From Neolewinella maritima (GTDB taxonomy: Bacteria > Bacteroidota > Bacteroidia > Chitinophagales > Saprospiraceae): a DNA stretch of 64,000 nt. The DNA lies in contig NZ_CAKLPZ010000003.1 in assembly GCF_923081025.1 (NCBI RefSeq), forward strand, positions 124,001-188,000, given 5' to 3'. A program made the translations under genes and the position numbers. The notes under the pieces were generated by a model. It was not told the DNA's origin. It saw only the letters and a program-made list of their open reading frames with translations, and made no database searches. Numbering within the stretch: the stretch's first letter is position 1; each line of letters begins with the position of its first letter. This document shows, in pieces, positions 60,888 to 64,000 of the stretch.

Positions 60888-63800
60888 ATGACCGTTTCCC
60901 GTCTGCTTCTTCTGTTTTCTGTAGTGTTCATTTTGCTAGTTCAGTCCTGTGCAGACGAGCGCCGGGAACTAGAACGGATCGACCTGCCCGAGGACAGTCC
61001 CCTACTAACGATACAGCCCGGCAATTACCGGATGCTGGACGAAGATTCCCTGTTCCAGTACCGCAACCTGGCCCTGATCGATATTGAGCCGGATAGCCTG
61101 ACGGTGCACCGCCGCCGGGCCGTGGAGCGCTTCGTACTGGCGGGCGGCCGTCTGCTCATTCGTGATGCACAGCCTGATATACCCTACGCCTGGCCCTGGT
61201 ACGCCAAGGCACGGCGGGCGGGCGCCAAGGAGGCCTCCCCGCTGGGTGCCGGACTGGTATATGCACCGACCTCGCCACTGGATACGGCTAGTTCGCGACA
61301 GTACTTCACCACTGCCATTGCACCCGTGGCCCCGCCCGCCTTAGTGCCGGCCGCGCCCCGCTGGGACCGCTTTCAGGTAGAGGTGCTCGACAATAATATC
61401 TACGAGCCCATGGAGATGGAGGTGCTGCCCGGGGGCGAAGTGCTGTTCCTGGAACGGCGTGGAAAAATGAAGCTCTACGACCCCTTCCGGCGTACGACCA
61501 CGGTGGTGAAGGACTTCGATGTATGCACCGAGGGCAATTATGAAGACGGGCTGCACGGCCTGGCGCTAGACCCCGGCTACGGCAAGGAGAACCACTACGT
61601 GTACCTCTACTACAGCCCGGCCCCCTGCGACTCGACCGATCAGCTGCTCAGCCGCTGGGTGTTTAAGAACGGACAGTTGGAGGAGGATAGCGAGACGGAG
61701 GTGCTGCGGGTAGCCGTACAGCGCGAGCAGTGCTGCCACAGCGGGGGTAGCGTGGAGTTCGGGCCCGACGGACTGCTCTACCTCAGCACCGGCGACAACA
61801 CGAGCAGCAAGGCCAGCGACGGCTACTCACCCATTGACGAGCGGCCGGGCCGGGGGCCCTGGGATGCGCAAAAGTCATCCGGCAACACCCACGATCTGCG
61901 GGGTAAGATCCTGCGTATTCGCCCCCTTGTCGCGGGAGGCTACGAAGTGCCGGAGGGTAACCTGTTTGCGGCCGATGGCAGCGACGGTCGGCCGGAAATC
62001 TATGTGATGGGTGCGCGCAACCCCTTCCGCATCACCATCGACCCCTGGAGCAATTACCTCTACTGGGGCGACGTGGGCCCCGATGTGGGCGAGCCCGGTA
62101 AGTACGGCCCCGAGAGCTACGACGAGTGGAACCAGGCCCGGCGGGCGGGCAACTTCGGCTGGCCCTACTTCGTAGGCGACAATTACGCCTTTCGGGAACG
62201 GGATTTTGCTACGGACGAGGTAGGCGACTTCTTCGACCCCGCCGCTCCTGTGAATGAGAGTCCGAACAACTTCGGTAGCCGCGAGCTGCCCCCCGCCCAG
62301 CCGGCGCTGATGTGGTACCCCTACGGACCGAGCGAGGAGTTCCCGCAGCTTGGGGAGGGCTCACGCTCGGCCATGACGGGACCTTTTTATAATGCGGACG
62401 GGCTGTTCCCCATCGCCAGTCAGGCCCTGCCGGCGTACTACCACGGCAAGTGGTTCATCTACGAGTGGGCCCGCAGCTGGATTAAAGTGGTGACCCTGGA
62501 TAGCGCGCGCCAGCAGATCGTACAGATCGAGGACTTCCTGCCCGACGTACCCATCAGCAAGCCGATCGACTTCAAGATCGGCCGGGATGGCGCGATCTAC
62601 CTGCTGGAGTACGGCAACGACTACTTCCTCAACAACCCCGATGCCCGCTTGGTCCGCATCAGCTATTCCGAAGGCAACCGCCCCCCCGTGGCCCGCCTGG
62701 AGGTCGACGAAACCGCCGGAGGCATCCCCTTCCGGCCCGTACTGAGCGCAGCTTCGAGCACCGATCCGGATCCGAAGGACCGCCTGAGCTACCGCTGGTA
62801 CGTAGATGGGGAAACAGCCGGTACCGGAGCACGACTCACGCCCGTCATCAGTCGGGCGGGCAAGCATACGGTGCGCCTCGAAGTGTACGACCGGGCCGGC
62901 GCGCGCAGCGAGGTAACGCAGGTGGTCACGGTGGGCAATGCCCGTCCGCAGGTAGCCCTGCAGGCTGACGGCAACAGCAGCTTCCTCTTTGACGCGGGCA
63001 GCGCACTGCCGTACCGTACCCAGGTCAGCGACCCGGAAGACGCCGCCGCCGGCACCCTCGATACCCGCAAGGCCGTGGTGAATGCCGCATGGATCACCGA
63101 TGTGACCCTCGTCGACGGTATCCGCCGCGGCGAGCGCCAACTGCCCGCCGGCGACCTGCGCTATGCCGCCGGAGAAACACTGATCGAAGCCAGCGACTGC
63201 TACACCTGTCATAAAGAACGCAGCGAGAACGTAGGCCCCTCATTCCTCCAGGTGGCCGAGCACTACGACGATGCTCAAGCTACAGTAAGCACTATCGCGA
63301 AAAAGGTTATCCGGGGCGGCAACGGGGTGTGGGGGGAGCGCCTGATGTCCGCCCACCCCACACTCAGCACGGAAGACGCGGAGACTATGGTGGGCTACAT
63401 TCTCTCCCTCAACAACGGTGGGCGGATGCCACTGGCCGGTACCACCCGACCCGGAGTGGGGGAGGGTAGCTACGTACTGGCCGCTACCTACCGCGACGGC
63501 GGCGGTGCGGGAGACACTCCTCCGCTGGTAGGGCAGGGCGTGATCGTACTCCGGCCACCAACCCTGCAAGCGGAAGCGGCCGCCGACGGTCTATACCGCG
63601 CCGAAGTACCGGGTAGCGGTCAGCCCAATGCCTTCCAGGTCGTGGCCTTCCGACCGGGGGGTCACATGCGTATGGCCGACATCGACCTGACGAATATCGG
63701 TAGCCTCAACCTACACCTGCACCCCCGTAGCGACGGAGATATCGAGCTGCGGTTGGGCAGTCCGGACGGAGAACTGCTCGCCAGCCAGTCCGTAGCCGGC

Positions 63801-64000
63801 CGCAGCGAATGGAATGAATACACGGAGGTGGAGCTGTCCATCGCGCCCCGTCGGGAGCGGGGTGATCTGTACCTGGTCTGGTCCGGAGAAGGCGGCGTAG
63901 TAGCTGATGACATGGGCCACCACCGCCCGGCGGATATCGGCTGGATCGATTACCTTACCTTCAGGCAGGGTGGGTCAGCCCGCTATACGTCCCTTAAATA
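60888..64000 (+). CDS. PQQ-type sugar dehydrogenase/cytochrome c lipoprotein (3' end outside window)
   Basis: At least 1037 codons, running off the right edge. The start MTVSRLLLLFSVVFILLVQSC is a lipoprotein signal with Cys at 21. Residues 28-110 look like a shortened ThuA-like domain (LAGGRLLIRD). A glucose/sorbosone dehydrogenase propeller follows (about 160-595, with CHSGGSVEFGPDGLLYLSTG and VMGARNPFRITIDP), then a PKD domain (about 600-690), a cytochrome c domain with CYTCH at 771-775 and a later axial-Met candidate (near 847), and a CBM6-like end. Electrons from sugar oxidation would pass to the heme. The last two bases (TA) could begin a stop codon at 64001. Confidence 0.85.
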   Translation, partial: MTVSRLLLLFSVVFILLVQSCADERRELERIDLPEDSPLLTIQPGNYRMLDEDSLFQYRNLALIDIEPDSLTVHRRRAVERFVLAGGRLLIRDAQPDIPYAWPWYAKARRAGAKEASPLGAGLVYAPTSPLDTASSRQYFTTAIAPVAPPALVPAAPRWDRFQVEVLDNNIYEPMEMEVLPGGEVLFLERRGKMKLYDPFRRTTTVVKDFDVCTEGNYEDGLHGLALDPGYGKENHYVYLYYSPAPCDSTDQLLSRWVFKNGQLEEDSETEVLRVAVQREQCCHSGGSVEFGPDGLLYLSTGDNTSSKASDGYSPIDERPGRGPWDAQKSSGNTHDLRGKILRIRPLVAGGYEVPEGNLFAADGSDGRPEIYVMGARNPFRITIDPWSNYLYWGDVGPDVGEPGKYGPESYDEWNQARRAGNFGWPYFVGDNYAFRERDFATDEVGDFFDPAAPVNESPNNFGSRELPPAQPALMWYPYGPSEEFPQLGEGSRSAMTGPFYNADGLFPIASQALPAYYHGKWFIYEWARSWIKVVTLDSARQQIVQIEDFLPDVPISKPIDFKIGRDGAIYLLEYGNDYFLNNPDARLVRISYSEGNRPPVARLEVDETAGGIPFRPVLSAASSTDPDPKDRLSYRWYVDGETAGTGARLTPVISRAGKHTVRLEVYDRAGARSEVTQVVTVGNARPQVALQADGNSSFLFDAGSALPYRTQVSDPEDAAAGTLDTRKAVVNAAWITDVTLVDGIRRGERQLPAGDLRYAAGETLIEASDCYTCHKERSENVGPSFLQVAEHYDDAQATVSTIAKKVIRGGNGVWGERLMSAHPTLSTEDAETMVGYILSLNNGGRMPLAGTTRPGVGEGSYVLAATYRDGGGAGDTPPLVGQGVIVLRPPTLQAEAAADGLYRAEVPGSGQPNAFQVVAFRPGGHMRMADIDLTNIGSLNLHLHPRSDGDIELRLGSPDGELLASQSVAGRSEWNEYTEVELSIAPRRERGDLYLVWSGEGGVVADDMGHHRPADIGWIDYLTFRQGGSARYTSLK

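Noticed and set aside
60080-60931. Several overlapping open frames in the repeat array on both strands
   Set aside because: They follow the repeat periodicity and encode the same low-complexity peptide pieces in each copy, so they look like by-products of the repeat.

Overview
The window reads as a chromosomal segment of a GC-rich Bacteroidota bacterium, most likely of the Saprospiria (Lewinella-like). Three things point there. It carries type IX secretion parts and cargo: PorQ, PorP/SprF, a type A sorting domain, and a gliding-motility-associated C-terminal domain. It carries several families seen mainly in Bacteroidota: DUF4294, DUF2480, a GYDIA-type GHMP kinase, a SecD-SecF fusion and an HscA-like Hsp70. 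Its promoters fit the Bacteroidota form (TTG, about 20 nt, TAnnTTTG). I see no rRNA operon, insertion sequence, prophage or CRISPR array; the content is mostly core and housekeeping genes with two repeat-rich gaps.

Layout. 1-3.0 kb: ribosomal/translation cluster on the minus strand (map, infA, rpmJ, rpsM, rpsK, rpsD), closed by a terminator just after rpsD. 3.1-12.7 kb: a small ABC unit, a GNAT enzyme divergent from an orphan parA, a polytopic membrane protein, a secreted CSLREA/T9SS protein, a secreted amidohydrolase, a DoxX-like protein and an oxidoreductase. 12.8-24.8 kb: secDF, an outer-membrane barrel, glpF, porQ, a MORN-type protein, an FKBP lipoprotein, DUF4294, HMG-CoA lyase, the threonylcarbamoyl-AMP synthase, an ABC permease and a GT-A-like protein. 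24.8-35.1 kb: a plus-strand run with hscA-like Hsp70, peroxiredoxin, clpS-aat (N-degron pathway), hydrolase, MarR, scpB, DUF2480, porP/sprF and a large OmpA/PD40 protein ending in DUF1573.

35.1-36.5 kb: nadA bracketed by short degenerate repeats and a five-copy 34-bp direct repeat. 36.5-47.3 kb: an oxidoreductase with no canonical start codon, an EamA transporter, a BamA/TamA-like porin, nadK, an AT-hook/HhH DNA-binding protein, sodB, a GH57/DUF3536 enzyme with a GT4 glycosyltransferase, and a DEDDh exonuclease. 47.3-59.9 kb: minus strand, with tRNA(CAU), a ferredoxin-NADP reductase-like protein, GHMP kinase, rpsA, tRNA-Cys, a T9SS type B cargo protein, the accA-dapA-asmA run, a coiled-coil membrane protein and corA. 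59.95-60.83 kb: a gene-free tandem array of about five 157-bp repeats. 60.9-64 kb: a very large secreted sugar dehydrogenase/cytochrome c lipoprotein that runs off the right edge.

Functional threads are envelope biogenesis and protein export (SecDF, T9SS, BamA-like, AsmA), translation and its quality control (ribosomal proteins, S1, TsaC, ClpS/Aat), and central metabolism (NadA/NadK, AccA, DapA). No classical defence or mobile system was found. The less ordinary signals are the two repeat systems, the ATC-start oxidoreductase, apparently leaderless promoters (-7 box 4-5 nt before ATG), the AT-hook protein with its AT-rich upstream island, and the OmpA-DUF1573 fusion.
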